Shown here piece by piece: positions 49,516 through 63,549 of a stretch of DNA of 64,000 nt (its first letter is position 1; every line of letters begins with the position of its first letter). The stretch spans positions 12,188,001 through 12,252,000 of the forward strand of contig JBBDHG010000003.1 of assembly GCA_037951165.1 (NCBI GenBank). Reading direction: 5' to 3'. The translations under genes were made by a program, and so were the position numbers. The stretch comes from Lophius americanus. Taxonomy: Eukaryota > Chordata > Actinopteri > Lophiiformes > Lophiidae. Below the pieces are notes generated by a model that worked only from the letters and a program-made list of their open reading frames with translations, made no database searches and was not told the origin of the DNA.

Positions 49516-50550
49516 AAGACATCATGTGACCAAAAACAGGTACAGTCACAGAGCAGTAATGTCAGAACACTTTAAACAAAGCAGGCAAGGTGAAAATTAA
49601 GCATACAACCACCACATCGAGCACCGATGACATATTTTAGCCTTACATATTTGTCGAAGACGCATCAGGAGACAAAAGACATGTGGTCAAACGCGCCCAA
49701 GACCACCTTTGCAAGTGGTTTGAGTGATCGGATCATGATGCGTCTTGGTGGTCGTTTACACTTGTATTTAGCGATGTCCTCGCTGTCCACTTGTAATCCA
49801 ATTGCCCAAAACAGATTTCAAAACCAAGTCTAAATTATAGGGAACCCGTGACACCCAGACATAAGTGGTTTTCTCCACACGCTCCGCATTTAACAGTTCA
49901 TGCATTTTTACATTTATAAATATCTTTGAGACACTTTCTCTCAGCTAAAATCTGTCTACCTGGAATCTTGTACCTTGTGTCCAACTAATTTATCAGGTTA
50001 CAAAACAGAATTTCAACTTTCACTTTAGATAAAAAACATTTATGATTTATACCTTAGACCTTGGTCAGGAATACGTTTTTATCTTTATTTATTTCTCTTA
50101 ACTGCTGTAGCTGATGCTAGCTGTAGCCCTGTTAGTGTCCTCGTCGCTCTCATAGGTCTCAGGTAAGAGTTTGGATTCACTGGCGCTGGGTCTTAATCAC
50201 TCTTTGACAATGTTTACAAACGGCCAAACACTTTTTCATAGATGCTTCCTTCTCATAGAATCCACTGGTCTTCCAAATTTTAGCTAGTAGAGTTAGCAGT
50301 GTATCCCATGATGGCACTTCGTGAGTTTTTATGAGCAGATGCAGACAATGAATGAATGAGGGGTTCTCAGCATCTGTGCCAGAATTTTTATCCTCGTCTC
50401 GGGAGCGATCAAGGCTTGATGTTTTTGCAAACAACGCTACACTGATGTTACTTGTTTAGTCTCTCGTTGAGACTGGAGGTTTGACAATAAGCGGAAGAGC
50501 TTCAGTAAACCAATTAATAGAGTTAGATTCAAGCTTTCACCTCGGATTAT

Positions 50551-50590
50551 GACGTATTCTGACGTATTCTGACGTATTCTGACGTATTCT
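50551..50590. repeat. perfect 10-bp tandem repeat x 4
   Basis: Four exact copies of GACGTATTCT, preceded by a T and followed by GAC. Each junction creates TGACGTAT, close to a CREB/ATF site. The period is one helical turn. Confidence 0.95.
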
Positions 50591-50763
50591 GACCGATCAA
50601 ACGGCACATGATTATATCCACTCATGTCTTACATCAAATCTTTAATGTTAAAAAGGATTTCAGATTTTGATTGGTTAATCCTTATACTTTTACAACAAAC
50701 CTAAACACACATTAAAACACAATTTAACGACGTGCATCGTCACGATGCCAAGCTTCTAACCAG

Positions 50764-51130
50764 TCAAAATACACCAGAACAAAACGGCAGAATGGGTTTC
50801 TTCTTTGGCCTGTTGTCTGTTTGGATCTTGGATAATCTGTTTCCATTTTGCCCTGCCTTCTGCATTTTTTCTGTTACACCAACCAACTGCATGTCCTCTC
50901 TCTGTCCTCTCACATCCAGAACTCTCCTTTTCGGTCTTCCCCTTTCAGTCCTTACTGGCAGCTCCATCTCCAGCATCCTTCTGCCAATAGATCCACTATC
51001 CCTCCTCTTCACGAGTCCAAACCATCTCAATCAGGTCTCTTTTACTTTGTCTCCCAGACGTTTATTCTAGGCTGTCCCTCTGATGTGCTCGATTCTCATC
51101 CCATCCTCGTTACTGGGAGAGGGATTTAAT
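50764..51130 (-). mobile_element. RTE-like LINE ORF C-terminal relic
   Basis: Minus-strand frame: M-R-W-F-G-L-V-K-R-R, R-R-M-L-E-M-E-L-P-V-R-T, R-G-R-P-K-R-R-V-L-D and E-D-M-Q-L-V-G-V. It is the same C-terminal end as the relic at 2400-3780 but a separate, shorter insertion. Confidence 0.75.
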
Positions 51131-51577
51131 CACAATGAAATTAAATCAAAAAAACATCCATTTTTACATCGCTGAAGAGTGATAGTGTCTCATAGCACAT
51201 TCAAATCAATTAAAATAACCCAGATCAAAAAATGTAAAATTTGAAATCCGACATAATCAGGCTTTTTTTTTAGGATAGTATATAATATATAATGAAAGTT
51301 TAAAGAGTTGGCCATCTTTGTCCTCCCAAGAGTATGTAGGTAAAACTAAAGGATTAAAACATGGATGAGCTTAATTCCTAGTTTGGCCATACTGATGTAA
51401 TGTGGTGGATGTAGATGTGCACTAGTAACAGGAGGAAGAGGAGGAGAAGGCTGAGTAAAACCTCATCTCTCCTTCCCATGAATGTTTGATGGAACAGACA
51501 GATGCCTCTCAGCCCCACAGGCAGCCACGAATATGTTATGTATTAATCTGCATAAATAGAACATGAAGTCGGCCTAC

Positions 51578-51622
51578 ACACACACACGAACAAACACACA
51601 CACACAAAAACACACATACACA
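51578..51622. repeat. (AC)n interrupted microsatellite
   Basis: CACACACA runs with GAACAA, AAAA and AT interruptions. Confidence 0.85.
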
Positions 51623-53329
51623 CAAGCTTGTTTAATTACTTGAAAGTCTATTTCCTTTGGGGTGAGGGTCGGCGCAGTGGGGGCGTTTCATTTAGTCATG
51701 TGAGAGAGTGCACACTCATACTTCCCCTACGAACATGAGTACTGTCGCCGTGTCAGCACCAGTCTGACTAAATGGAGCAAAATATGCCGACTCCACTGAA
51801 CAAAGTCCAAAAGTGTGAACTATTTCCATTCTCTCTATAAAGGAAATTATCAGGCACCAGTGACCGCAATCAATATCCGTTTACTTGTGGCTGTGAAATT
51901 GGATTTTGCTTATTTCTCTGTTGCCGTACTCAATCAGCATTGAACTGGTCCAATGCAGGCACGAGGCATCAGCAACACAGACACAAAGCAACGTCTCAAC
52001 CAACAAACAAACAGACTGAGGTAGAAACAACGTCATACGAGCAGCTGAAGAACCTGTTTTCATTCAACATACAGTACCCACACTGCACAACTAGACCTCA
52101 AAAACAAAACTGATAAAATAACATAAAAATAAATGTATACAAAGGTTTGGAAATCGATATTAGCTGGAAGGGCAGTCAATGTCCGATAAGACAACTCCCC
52201 ATTATAGAATAAACATCAAGGTCACATGACACAAATATACAAAATTCATAAAGTCAGCCTCATAATGTTTGAGAAAGTGAATCTTGACTCTGTTCTTTTA
52301 TTTGGATCTACTTCAAAATATAATAGGCTCTCCTGTCCTACACTTCAAACCCTTTTACCAAGTTTAAGATGGAAATATCGTAAAAGAAATAATACGACGT
52401 TACATGAAATAAAAACCCCATTCCTGACTCAGTCCCTTTATCCGGATCCAAAACTTTTCTTCTGCAGAACAAACTTCAAATTGGTTGTGGTGGTTTAAAA
52501 TCATTAAAGTCATGATCCGACCTATTTTGCTGAACAAAGAGCCAAAAGCTGTGGCTTTCCCATACAGTAATGATGTGTTTGCAGTCTGTAGGGTCTCGAC
52601 CGCTGGTAAGTGGATAAGGACCAAGTCAATGTGAGGTGCAGCCAAAAATGTGTCAAGCAACGCCAAAGTTCCCCCAGCTTTCCTCCAGGCATCACTTTGT
52701 GATTCTTTATTAGTTTCTCTTATTAGAAGGGAAAATGCAGCCAGACAGATTTCACTGCTACTGAACACACCGTCCACCTCATTGGATGGAGAGTGTAGAT
52801 TATTATGGCCCGACATACTGTGTGTATAGAAGACTGCTGCTCATCATAGATTACCTCCTGCATTAAGTTAAACTTAATCTCTGATGATTTTACATTGGTT
52901 TACTAAACGTTAAAAATCAAAGAAGAATTGAAGAATTAAAATCAGCGGACGTTTTAAGCTGCTGCAGGTCCATTCATGTGAGCTGACGTACCTGCAGCCC
53001 TAACATATGTCTGTCCGCGGACCACAGCACATAGCTGGGAAAATGCAGCAAATGATGAGAATCATTCATTTAATTCAAGGTTACGCTCATCTTAACCTGA
53101 CACACACAGTCTGTCTACTGATCATGTCATCTCATTCCTTTTATGGTTAGGACCTACTTAACCATAGGGAGGCACAGGGAGGGAGTGAAGGATATACGCT
53201 TATACCTAATTTAATGGCTATGAACAGCTAGCCTCAATCACCTACCGCTCCGACTGCTTCAAACCCAACCGCAACGCCCATCCCTGCAAGTGGTGACCTC
53301 AAAGGATGTTGACTCCAGAAAGCCATCTC

Positions 53330-53365
53330 GGCTTTATGCAGATGATGTGCTTTTAATCATCATCC
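53330..53365 (+). mobile_element. LINE RT YADD-box fragment
   Basis: The plus strand reads S-R-L-Y-A-D-D-V-L-L-I-I-I, the catalytic box of a LINE reverse transcriptase. The surrounding sequence (about 53230-53400) is too decayed to frame. Confidence 0.6.
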
Positions 53366-53779
53366 ACTCTAGGTTGGGGTTTGAATACAGCTTCTATTGA
53401 AGGATTTTAGGCACCTTTCTCATGAGTGATGGGAAAATGGGTCTTGAGATGGACAGAGTGGTTTGGTGCACCATCAGAATCAAAGCAGGTGTCGTGTCGG
53501 TTCTGATGATTTGACAGCTGAATCCTTAGACAAATCCTATTTACCAGTCCGTATCTTTTTCAACCTTTCGCCTATTAGGATGAAATCCGTGGCTGAATGA
53601 ACACTATAAAAACATTAAATGTATTATTATTGTTATTATCATATACGTATATTTATATATTTATATAATTTTTTTATTTTTGTATTTACTTATTTATTTA
53701 TAACAATTGAAATGATTGTTTTTTCGCACTTTACATTATTTCTTTCAAAAACTGAAAGTACTGCCCTTTCTTTTGATTT

Positions 53780-53885
53780 GGTAATTAATCAATCTTTATT
53801 TATATAGCGCCAATTCACAACAACAGTTGTCTCAAGGTGCTATCCAGACAGGGCAGGGCTAGACCAAACTCTTTCTAAGATACAA
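53780..53885 (+). repeat. teleost repeat (TTTATATAGCGCCAATTCAC)
   Basis: ATCTTTATTTATATAGCGCCAATTCACAACAACAGTTGTCTCAAGGTGCTAT is a common fish dispersed-repeat start. Confidence 0.55.
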
Positions 53886-54018
53886 GGTACGTTGATTATA
53901 TTATTATATGTTATAGTTTATCTTTTTTTTTTACAAAATCCGATTTTTGAAATACAATTATTCTTTATACCTGTGCCATATTTTTCAATTAAAAAAATGA
54001 TAACTAAATACATAAATA

Positions 54019-54040
54019 TATAGATAGATAGATAGATAGT
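54019..54040. repeat. (ATAG)n short microsatellite
   Basis: About five GATA units. Confidence 0.8.
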
Positions 54041-55006
54041 TTTTTTTATTATTTAAAAATAGCCTAGTTATCAACAACTACTTATCCAATTAGCTCTTCT
54101 TAGCTGTGAAAAAGTCAATAAATAGATATAGGATGGGTTGCTACAAAGTTTTAGCATGTTGACCTTATGTTCTTGACTGTAGCTACATTTTTCAGATTTA
54201 TGTAAAACTCAGTAAGTACAGCCACTCAGTAAGTACCGCCTCTAACAACTCTTTATCACATTTTTGAATTCAAATGGGTTTTCTTTTTTTCTTTTTTACT
54301 CCGTCGACCGTTGTTCGATCTGTCCAAACACGTTAAATCTTTCAAAATTCTGACATGAACATTTAGTGAGAAAACGACATTTCCTTTCAAAACTAAATTC
54401 AATGAGCCTGTACAAACAAATGTTATATCCCCTTAACCTCAAATCTACTTATCCATCTTTTTCTTTCTTTTTTTACAGGGTTTCGGGGACAAAAAAAATG
54501 CGCTTGATGCATCGGAGTAACCTTCATTCGCTCTCCTGAATCATGGGCTTATTGTGAACAAATGTGCTTTATGAACACTGAGGAAGATTAACTGCAGTTT
54601 AGAGCTGAAGACGGAGCCTCCTTCCGTCAAATGAAGGCTTTGTCAAGACGGGAGAAAAAGAGGTGGGTGGGTCCATTTAGAGATAAGATTCATTCTTTTA
54701 CTGAGGGGGAAAAAGGACATAATGAAAGGACTATAAAGTTTTTTTTCTTCCTCTCTGCCCAATAATCAGGTCGAGGGAGGGGGAGAAAAGGGGGAAGAGA
54801 ATAACGCAGTGTTGTCTTTCACCCTCTCCAAGGGCATTCTGTTCTCATGTTCTCAATAATTCAGAGGGGGTCTTTTGTCAGAAAAGGAGGGGCCAATTCC
54901 CTCACCTCAATAATCCTCAAACTCATCCTTCCACCATCACCTCCAAAAATCCCTGCTTTATTTTGACCTCCGGTCCTGCAAAACAAACATATTCTCCATC
55001 AGACAC

Positions 55007-55027
55007 TGTGTGTGTGTGTGTGTGTGT
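55007..55027. repeat. (TG)n microsatellite
   Basis: Short pure TG run. Confidence 0.9.
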
Positions 55028-55589
55028 CCATGGTGTCACCATTCACTGAGTGAATGTGTGTGTATCGTGCATATTTACCTCCTCCAAAGAGGTTAGGTTT
55101 TTACCTTTATCCAGTGTCTGTTTGTCTGTTGAATACAGAAAAACTAAGGGATGCATATTTTCATTTTACGCAGAGATAAGTTGTGGTAATGATCAAATTC
55201 TGTTGATCTTATGTCATGACTTCACAGCGTGACGTCATAAAAATGGTTTCTTAACCATTAGTAGTTTGTTTTTTTCTCGGTGATTACTCTGTAACATAAT
55301 AAGCCCTTTGATGTCCTCACCAAGAATGAAACCATGGAAAATGTATATCTTTGCAAATGAATCAGACTACTAAAAATATTTCATGCTGAAATTTTGTATA
55401 TCATGGTCAAGTAATTTTTAATTGGATTAGCTAAACCTTTTGGTAAAGCATCGTTTTGACCATATTAGACTTTTTTGGGATTCTATGAATTTAGATAATT
55501 ATGTTAGCAAGTCCTTACAAGCTTTTAATATGCTGAAATAATTCCTACTTATCGAATAGGACTTTCTCAATCGCCTTAGTTAATACCTC

Positions 55590-55690
55590 CTCATTGGTAT
55601 TAACCAAGAAGTGGGGTCCCCCAGGGCACCATCCTTGGCCTCTTCCTCATCAGCATGTTCATCAAGAGGCAAATATTTTTGAATAAGAAA
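55590..55690 (+). mobile_element. LINE reverse transcriptase fragment
   Basis: The plus strand reads G-V-P-Q-G-T-I-L-G-L-F-L-I-S-M-F-I-K, the RT motif that precedes YxDD. It lies downstream of the YADD piece at 53330, opposite to the order in one element, so the two are separate fragments. Confidence 0.65.
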
Positions 55691-56362
55691 TAGGGACTCA
55701 AATGTGCTCAACCAAACTGTTAGGCAGGATAATAGGGTTAAACCTATTTGGTAACCGTCTACATATTCATCATTTATTATCCTTAGCCCATACAATTTGT
55801 AGCAAACACTGATCCACCAGAAATGAACTTAATCCAGAACTGGAAGTGGATTTTAAAATGGATTTGGCCTTTTTTTTAAGGCCTATTTAAAAAAAAAAAA
55901 AACAGAATTTTAAATATATCGTTCTGAAATTTTGTGCACAGTTAGCTGATATGTAGTATATTTTCATATTCCGAGAGAATGTATGAATTATAAAGTTGTA
56001 CTTGGTTCAAATTGGTAAACGATAATTTTCAATGAGCTCATTTTATAATCATAAACTGGAGCTACTGATACCCATAAGGATATCCGCTTACAACCATAAA
56101 GAATTTTATAATTTAGATGTTTCCAGTAATTCGTAGGTATCCTTAATGAAGTGAGTTAATTGAATTTGACCAAAACAATGTCTGCCTTGGGTACCGAGGT
56201 TTGGGCTCCATGAGTGCTTTCTAGTTTTTGTGTGTCTATAATAAACTTCCTGAAAGTCACCTTTTGGAGCAGAGGGATGATTGGATGAGCTTCTCCTGTT
56301 ACAGCTCCAGCTCCTGCAGCTTTTAAATCATCAATAGCCACCACCTCTTCCAATCTCACACA

Positions 56363-56470
56363 CACACACACACACCCACACACATGCCCGCAACTCTTAT
56401 AGGTAGGAAAACAGCAGATTGGTTATTAAGAAATGTGTGTGCGAGTGTGTGTGTTTGTGTGTATGTGTGG
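56363..56470. repeat. (AC)n and (GT)n microsatellites
   Basis: An AC run near 56363-56386 and a GT run near 56435-56470, 50 bases apart and complementary, so able to fold together. Confidence 0.75.
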
Positions 56471-59400
56471 GAAATAGATGGGTGTGGCTGACAAATATTT
56501 TGACAATGAGCACGAAGCTATGGAGAAAAGAGAGGAAGGCGAGGAAAATGTAATAAAGACAGAGACAAGAGGAAGTGAAGGAAATAATCAGGGAAACATG
56601 AGATGCAGCCAGAAATAGGAGGAGAGGTTCACACAAAGCTGAGCGGCTGAATGAAGGATAAGGCGAGTGCTGACACCCAGAGGACAGAAGCAGTCAGCTG
56701 CATGGTGAAGATAACAGGCGGTGAAATGGGTGGGGGAGCATGAAGGGAGATGAAGGGAGACAGGAGCAGAAAGAGGGAAAAATGTAAGGGTAGATAAGAA
56801 GAGAAAGGGAAATGAAAGTAGAGGAAGCTTAGAATGTTATATTCCCACTTGTGTGTCTCTCCCTCCCTGAAGGAGAGAATTATGTCTTTATTCATATATA
56901 TTTTCAGCATTGACAGATTAGGACATATTATGCGTAAGTACATAAGACATATAGGTGTATAATATCACATCATTAATTATATTTGCACAACAATTGTGTT
57001 TTTATTTCTGTGTAGGTCCTTCGGCGGCTCCCACTCTGTATAAATAAATAACTTCACCACAACAGCCTCCCATCGACCAATGGCTTCCCGTAGCGGCGAG
57101 CTTAACCTGTGGGTGAACCCACCACAGAGCACCCGGCACCAAATAAGCTCCACTGTCAGCACCGCAGCGACATTAAGGGAGCAGTCGCAAAACACTTTGT
57201 GCCGCCATTCTCCCTCTGGCTCTAACCGGATTTTCAGTTTGATCTTCATTTCATTTCTCTAAAACTGGACCGATGTTTCTTATAAACTGGAGCCATGTGT
57301 CTAGATTAAAGACGGGAAAAAAACAAAGCAAAACAAATCCAATATTTATTTAGTGGTGGTGGTGTCACGGTGTTTTTCGGTCAGGAGAGACATGTGATTG
57401 GTTTAGAGACAATTATGTCCTGCATCAGAAAATATCCTATAGTCGATCAGGAAGTCTTAAATTCCTAAAGGTACAGTGCATAAAATGTATTGCCATCTAG
57501 CGAGGAAGACTCAAACTATAAATTAAATTGACAGTTCACCTGGTGGCCTTCAGGAGGTAAAAAATTGTAAACGACTGAATCAAGTATCCAGTTAAGTGAT
57601 GAGATTCATCCTTTAGACAGATTTTAGCAGAACTTGTGTTTAGTTGTTCATTCTGTAAAACTATCGGTCAGAGCTTAGATGTAATGTAAGATAAACAGCA
57701 TTATTCGTTTCTCTGCATGTGGTAGCAGTGTCATGGCGGCTCATTTCCCTCAGAGGGGGAGGGGTCAAAACCTCACATGTGGGGGGGTGATGGATGGCAA
57801 GAGTACCGGATTGGTCACTCCCCCTGGGACCCCAGAATGCAGCGAGGACAGACTCAGAATGCCTTCATCGTCATTGTAAGCTCTGCAGACAAATACATTA
57901 GATATGCAACTCTATTTGGTGCAAATCCATGGCCGAAACTAAGGAGCTGGAGCTTTTCTCTGTTTCCTTCCAAACCGACCGGAAGCTGCTTGTATCACAC
58001 TGCCAGGGACCAAATGCAACCGGTGGGGGAGCAATTCGCCAAGTTCCCGAGGTCGACTGCTTGGAACCCACCAATTTACCTTTGCATTTTGTTGTTTTAT
58101 TTTTTTCGTTGTTATTGTTGCTGTCTGGCAAAATATTTCTTCTTACCAGCTAGTTTCTGAGTTAAAACATTTGGCTTGCTTCAAGCATATTGATTATTAA
58201 TTGTCTTATTATTAGATTTTATTACTGACTATAAAGCTATTTGATCAACAATGGCCAAATTTCTTATTCCAAGCATACTTTTTTTTTTAATCTCTTTTCT
58301 TATATTCTGAGAAAAAACTATTCTGAATTCATTTCTCAGGGTCGACGCAGATGTGCTTGTTTTAAGTGCAGCGTCGCTCGTTCTAAGATGGATTGCCAAA
58401 CATATGCCTCATCTCAAGACAATGGGACCAGCGTTTTGTTGATGGTAAGTACATTCTCAAACAAATTGAGAAAATAATTCTTAAATATTTCTCCTCGCAT
58501 CGAGACAGATGGACTTGTTTTTAGTGTTGCAGCATTTATTCTCACACATATTTGGGCTCCTGGAGGCTGGTTACTTTTGCTTTTTAAGAAAAAAATCTTG
58601 GAGGTTAAAATGTACCTGTTTTGTCTTTTGGCAGATCATTTTGCCTATTTGATGTAAAAGTCTTAAATTTTGCATCACACATTTTGCTGACGTCAGTCTG
58701 ACACTGATGTGGAGGAAGATGTTTTACTATAGTTACTTTTCAGATTACAATTTTAAATGTTTGTATTCAAAATAGATCATTTAAAAACCATCCTAGATCC
58801 TATTATATGTTGACATTTTAGAGATATGTTGTTCTCACAGGACATCTATTGTATAAAACAAATATGACGATCTTATAGATAAAACTACACTACAGCAAAA
58901 ACTAATTAGATTACTCCAACCTTTAACATGAACAGCGATAACATAGACCTTTATATAAATGAAGCAGGAACATTAATGCAAAAAAACATCTTATATAATA
59001 TAGAACTACCTCAACTTTGTACATAAGCATAGTACTTGGGTAAATGTACTTTGTTCTGATCAACTTTTAACATTTAAAACGGGACTATGAATCGAAAAAT
59101 CTCCTGTTTGATAGTAAAACAGACAAATAAGACATTTGACCCAGAGGGTCGTTGGAAATAAGCCTGACAAGTTCAACTGCTAGCTCAAGCATCAGAACGT
59201 TGTTTATCTACCTCCTAACAAAACAGGAGAAAAACACACAAAACCAGTCAGATTTAATCCTCCTCACTGCCACAGAAATGCTGATTCAGCATAATGCTCA
59301 GTTTTCAACCCTCGCCCCCCACGGTAGCACCATGTGAAAAACTCTAACCCTTTGTCTACAAATACAGATCATGGCCTCTCTTTGGTTTCAGGTGAGCCTC

Positions 59401-60059
59401 TGCTTGCCAGACATTTCAATTCCGAAGATGGATGCCCCATTTCAGAGGGAATGATAAGAAAGGCTCCAAAGCTCTCTCACCACAGGGATCTGCTGCTTCT
59501 CTAACTTTTCCTCCAGTCTGACTGACAGCTCACAGAAGTAAAGCTTTCTGCTGGGTTTTGTCCTTTTCAACACACATCCATCTCTGCCAGAGACGACTGG
59601 TGTTAAAGCCTCAGACGAAGATGCTGGATGTGGTCGCTATATTCCTGTTTACTCGTCAAAGTCCAATTATTTTGAAGAGTCTCTGCCAGTGCTGCTCCAG
59701 TGTTTGGATGTGTTCCCCACACAAGCACTTGAAATGCCCTCAATGGAAAGATTTGACTATTCCTTAAAGTGTTTTGTCGAATTGTAAGAAAACTAACTTA
59801 AGCGCTTCAAAGTTAATTCACTATAAATAAAGACACGCATTTTAGACTCAAACATCAAGTTTTTAATTTTTTAATTATGTCCTATGATGTGGTGTGGTAG
59901 TTGGCACGATTGTGGGTTCAAACCCAATCCATGGGTCTCACGGATACAATGGATTCCATCTGCATTCCAAGAATCTAGACAGTAATTAAACAACAGTCCT
60001 AGATATCCTTCCTAACCTGTGACTACTCAGGACCAAGTGCGGCCCACATCTGATCCTCC

Positions 60060-60720
60060 GCTCTGATGCAGAAAGAGAAATGAAAGCCATCAAAGCAGCC
60101 AGTTGACATCAGCAAGCACTGATATTAGGCTTCATATAGACATAAAATAGACAAAAGTAATGAGTTGATAAAAGGGTGATAGATGTTAAATCGAGTTGGG
60201 GTGGATGATCAGCCCAAAAAAGGGAAAGAAGAGGCAAAAGCCAGAAGGAGGAAGTAACAGCAATAAAGAAATGCCAGCTACATAAAAAAAAAACCTCAGA
60301 AAGAGGAGATCAAAGTCACCAATGCCAAATACAGCTGCAAGTAGAGAGAAAAAAATGATGAATAGATAACAGAGATGTAAGTTGTCAGTTTGCAAGAGCC
60401 AATACTGAGATTAAAGGATGAATAGAGATATTTCAGATGAAAGCAACAACATTAGTGGAGATTAGTGGAAAAAATATGGATAAGCGAGAGCAAAGTGGTC
60501 AATTTACAGGGTCCATCACCAAAATGAAAGGATAAATAGAGACATAGAAGATGAAAGCCATTAAAGTAATGTATATGGGCCAGCACTGAAATTAAAGGAT
60601 GGAGAATAAATACATCATAGCAATCAACTCAATTCATCTTATAGGGGCCAGCACCTAGATCCAAAGAGAAAGAGATAAGATATCAAAGCTAGAAATGAAC
60701 TGAACAAATGGCAGGTTGAA
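60060..60720. repeat. degenerate tandem array, unit roughly 110 bp
   Basis: The phrase 'GCCAGCACTGA.ATTAAAGGATG.ATAGAGA' followed by 'AGATGAAAGCCAT.AAAG' recurs near 60070, 60405, 60515, 60590 and 60650 with much drift. No frame and no transposon motif. Confidence 0.5.
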
Positions 60721-63549
60721 TCATAAAAAGATGTGACAACTTGTGTGTGATTGCAGCAGACCTGCTATCACATCGGGCATCAGGGCCAGGGGTCACTAAC
60801 TGAAGGCCTGGAGAAGAGGGTCTTTAGGTCGAGTCCTGAGCAAATATTCATTTGATCGTTTACTTAAGTTAATTGATGATATCTTTTTTTTTTAGTTTCA
60901 GATGTTCTTTCACTTCCCCTAGACAATGTTTACAGGTTGTCTTCTTCCAGTGTGCTGGTCTCCAGGCTTAAGTGTTCCTGTGGGAAATGCCAGAGTCTCT
61001 ATGCTTGTTTCCTCCAAGGGCTTGAGTGGACTCGCCACCCCTCCACTTTCCCCCACATGGCTAACTGACTGAAAATCGCCCCCGCTGTGCTTCAGTGTGT
61101 CCAGAGCTCTCTCCAGCTTTTCAATTCATTCCACATATGATGAGTGAGCCATTGTTTTCCCTGACAGTGTTTCTAAAAGTTACTTTGGGAACGCATTTAA
61201 CTGCTCCATTTAAAACCCGTATGGCGTACTACAGTATATGAAATATATTCAGAGGCATCCAGGGATGGCTAACCTTTAAGCCTCCCATCCGCGTACAGAA
61301 CAGATGCAAGCACGCTCACACACACAGATCTCTGAGCCAGGCGGTTTACTCTTCCCACGCTTTATAACACTCTCATACATCAGAGGCCCTTGTCTCCCCA
61401 CACAGTGTGGGATGGTGACTGCATTGTGACTCAGAGACACTCAGAGAGAGAGAAACAGAGGAAGATGATGAGGAGGTGGCGAGGGGAAGGCTGCTGAGGG
61501 TTTCGGCCGTGAAGGAAAACCCTCGCAGGTCACTGAGAAATGCTCATACCGCTGCAGATTTATACAGAAAGAAATCCACAGCACCCACTGCCACATCGGT
61601 AGTTCATCTACATTGGATTAATGCAAACTGACAGGAAAAAGTCAGCTTTAAAACAAGAAGAGAAACAGACATTAACACTATATTACCTAAAATAAGCAAA
61701 ATTATCAGCCAACACAACAGGAAATTTGACTCGTCGAGGTTTTTTAAAACAAATAAAAAATATCCAGCCTAAAAAAAACATATATCTCAAACTGTGTGCT
61801 GACTAAAAATGAGTACATACAAAGAGAAATGGTGAAAATTTAAAAAGCACTCGGAGCATAAACCGCAAAGGCACAACAGATCTCAAGTTGGATATCATTG
61901 AGATGAAAAAAGTCCAAAAGAAAAAGAAAAAAATATTCTAACCAGCATTTAATCACCTCTAGGTCAAAACCTAGCTCTGCGTAGGATTTCATGCAAATGA
62001 GTCAATTGGTTTTCTGTAATCTTTCAAAACAAACAGAGAAACCAATGTAAAATCCTAACCTCCTTGGCGGAGATAGTTATATTCACAATTTGTGGGAAAA
62101 TGTGCTAAAAATCAACAAATGTTTGTCCCATCATCTCTAGTTTCAAGCATTAACAGACATTAAGAAAAGTTATAATTCATTAATAAAATCATTTAGGAGC
62201 AAATATTCTTGAAGCAAGTGAAATGTAAAGAGCCTTGTAAGAAAAAAACACACAAATATTACATTTATTTAAGATATTTAATCTTACTTAGATTTAAAGT
62301 TTTGCAGTGCATTGTATTGGCCAACTGTTCAGCTAGCTTTTTTAATGGTGTTTAAAGAGGTTGGGAGACAAATCTGCTTGCAACCTGATTAGAAACTAAA
62401 GAGCCAGTTGTATTATTTTCCCCAGGCAACCCTGTGCCAAGTTAAGTGAGCATAGAAGAAAAGTTGAGTAAATACAGAAAGGAGGTCAGAGAGGACATAG
62501 AATTAAGAGTGATAAAAGCATGATTGTTCTCTTCTGTCATGTAGGGATTTTAACATGCGGGGGTCAGTTATCAGACCAAATATATTACTTTATATGCGGA
62601 CGATACACAGATATACGTGCATGTTAAGAGCCACAGATCCTGACTGCCATAATGACATAAGGATTGAACTTCATTTTTATTTTTGACTAAATAGAAATCC
62701 TCTTCTTTAGACCTGAGTATCTGACATGTATCAGTTGCCTATCGGACAATATCAAACATGAAGCAAAGAATAATTTGAACATTACTGTTATGGCCCAGAA
62801 ATAAGAGACGTGATGACATCACTCCTGATTTAGTTTCTTATAGTAAACTGTGCTCCGTCATCCCGCTCATGTGGGCATGCTCAGTTTTCTAACTGAAAAA
62901 ACAGAACGGGCTCAAAGCGTGGTTAGATGAGTCTTTATGAATATAGGGATTTTAGAATTAATGTCCATGCCATGGTCGGCACTTAGGTATATTAACAGTT
63001 TCAAAATATTTTGTAAAAGTTAAATTTGACCCGGGATTTCTTATGGCTCAGCTAAGACCAGCTCGCATTTCCTCCAATAGATTGAATGCTGTGTGATACT
63101 GACTGAAACTAGACATTGAAAGGACATTATATGTGACTTTCACTTGTTCAGCTTTTTGTGCTGTTGGCAGGATTTTGTTGGCAATTAAAGGCTAAAAATA
63201 AGAGCAGAGCTACAAAAAACATATTATCGCTCCAGGTTTTTGTGTAGATACAGACATAGCCTTAATATGAACAATTCTATAAATTTAAATAAACAGCATT
63301 AAACAAACTGTGGCTCTTATTAGCTGACTAACCCACCTCAGAATCTGAAATCATTGCAACATTTTTTATCCTCGATATGTAAAGAATTACATTTCTACAA
63401 GCATTCTGCCAGATTCGGATAAAGGGCAACCTGTTTGAAAAGTAAATTAAAAATGTATGAAATGATTTGGACTCTTTCAGAAACACGCTGGTGTGTAATA
63501 GCTGCGGAAATGTTTTGAAATGAGATGAGTCTGTTGCTATGGTTCTATG

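Noticed and set aside
52400..52816. Longest uninterrupted minus-strand frame in the right part (138 codons).
   Set aside because: No similarity to BAI1 N-terminus, no motif, no splice-compatible context and no repeat signature. Taken as chance.
57777..58160. 127-codon plus-strand frame with a hydrophobic end.
   Set aside because: No motif, ends in a Cys/Phe-rich low-complexity run, and has no acceptor/donor partner; treated as chance.
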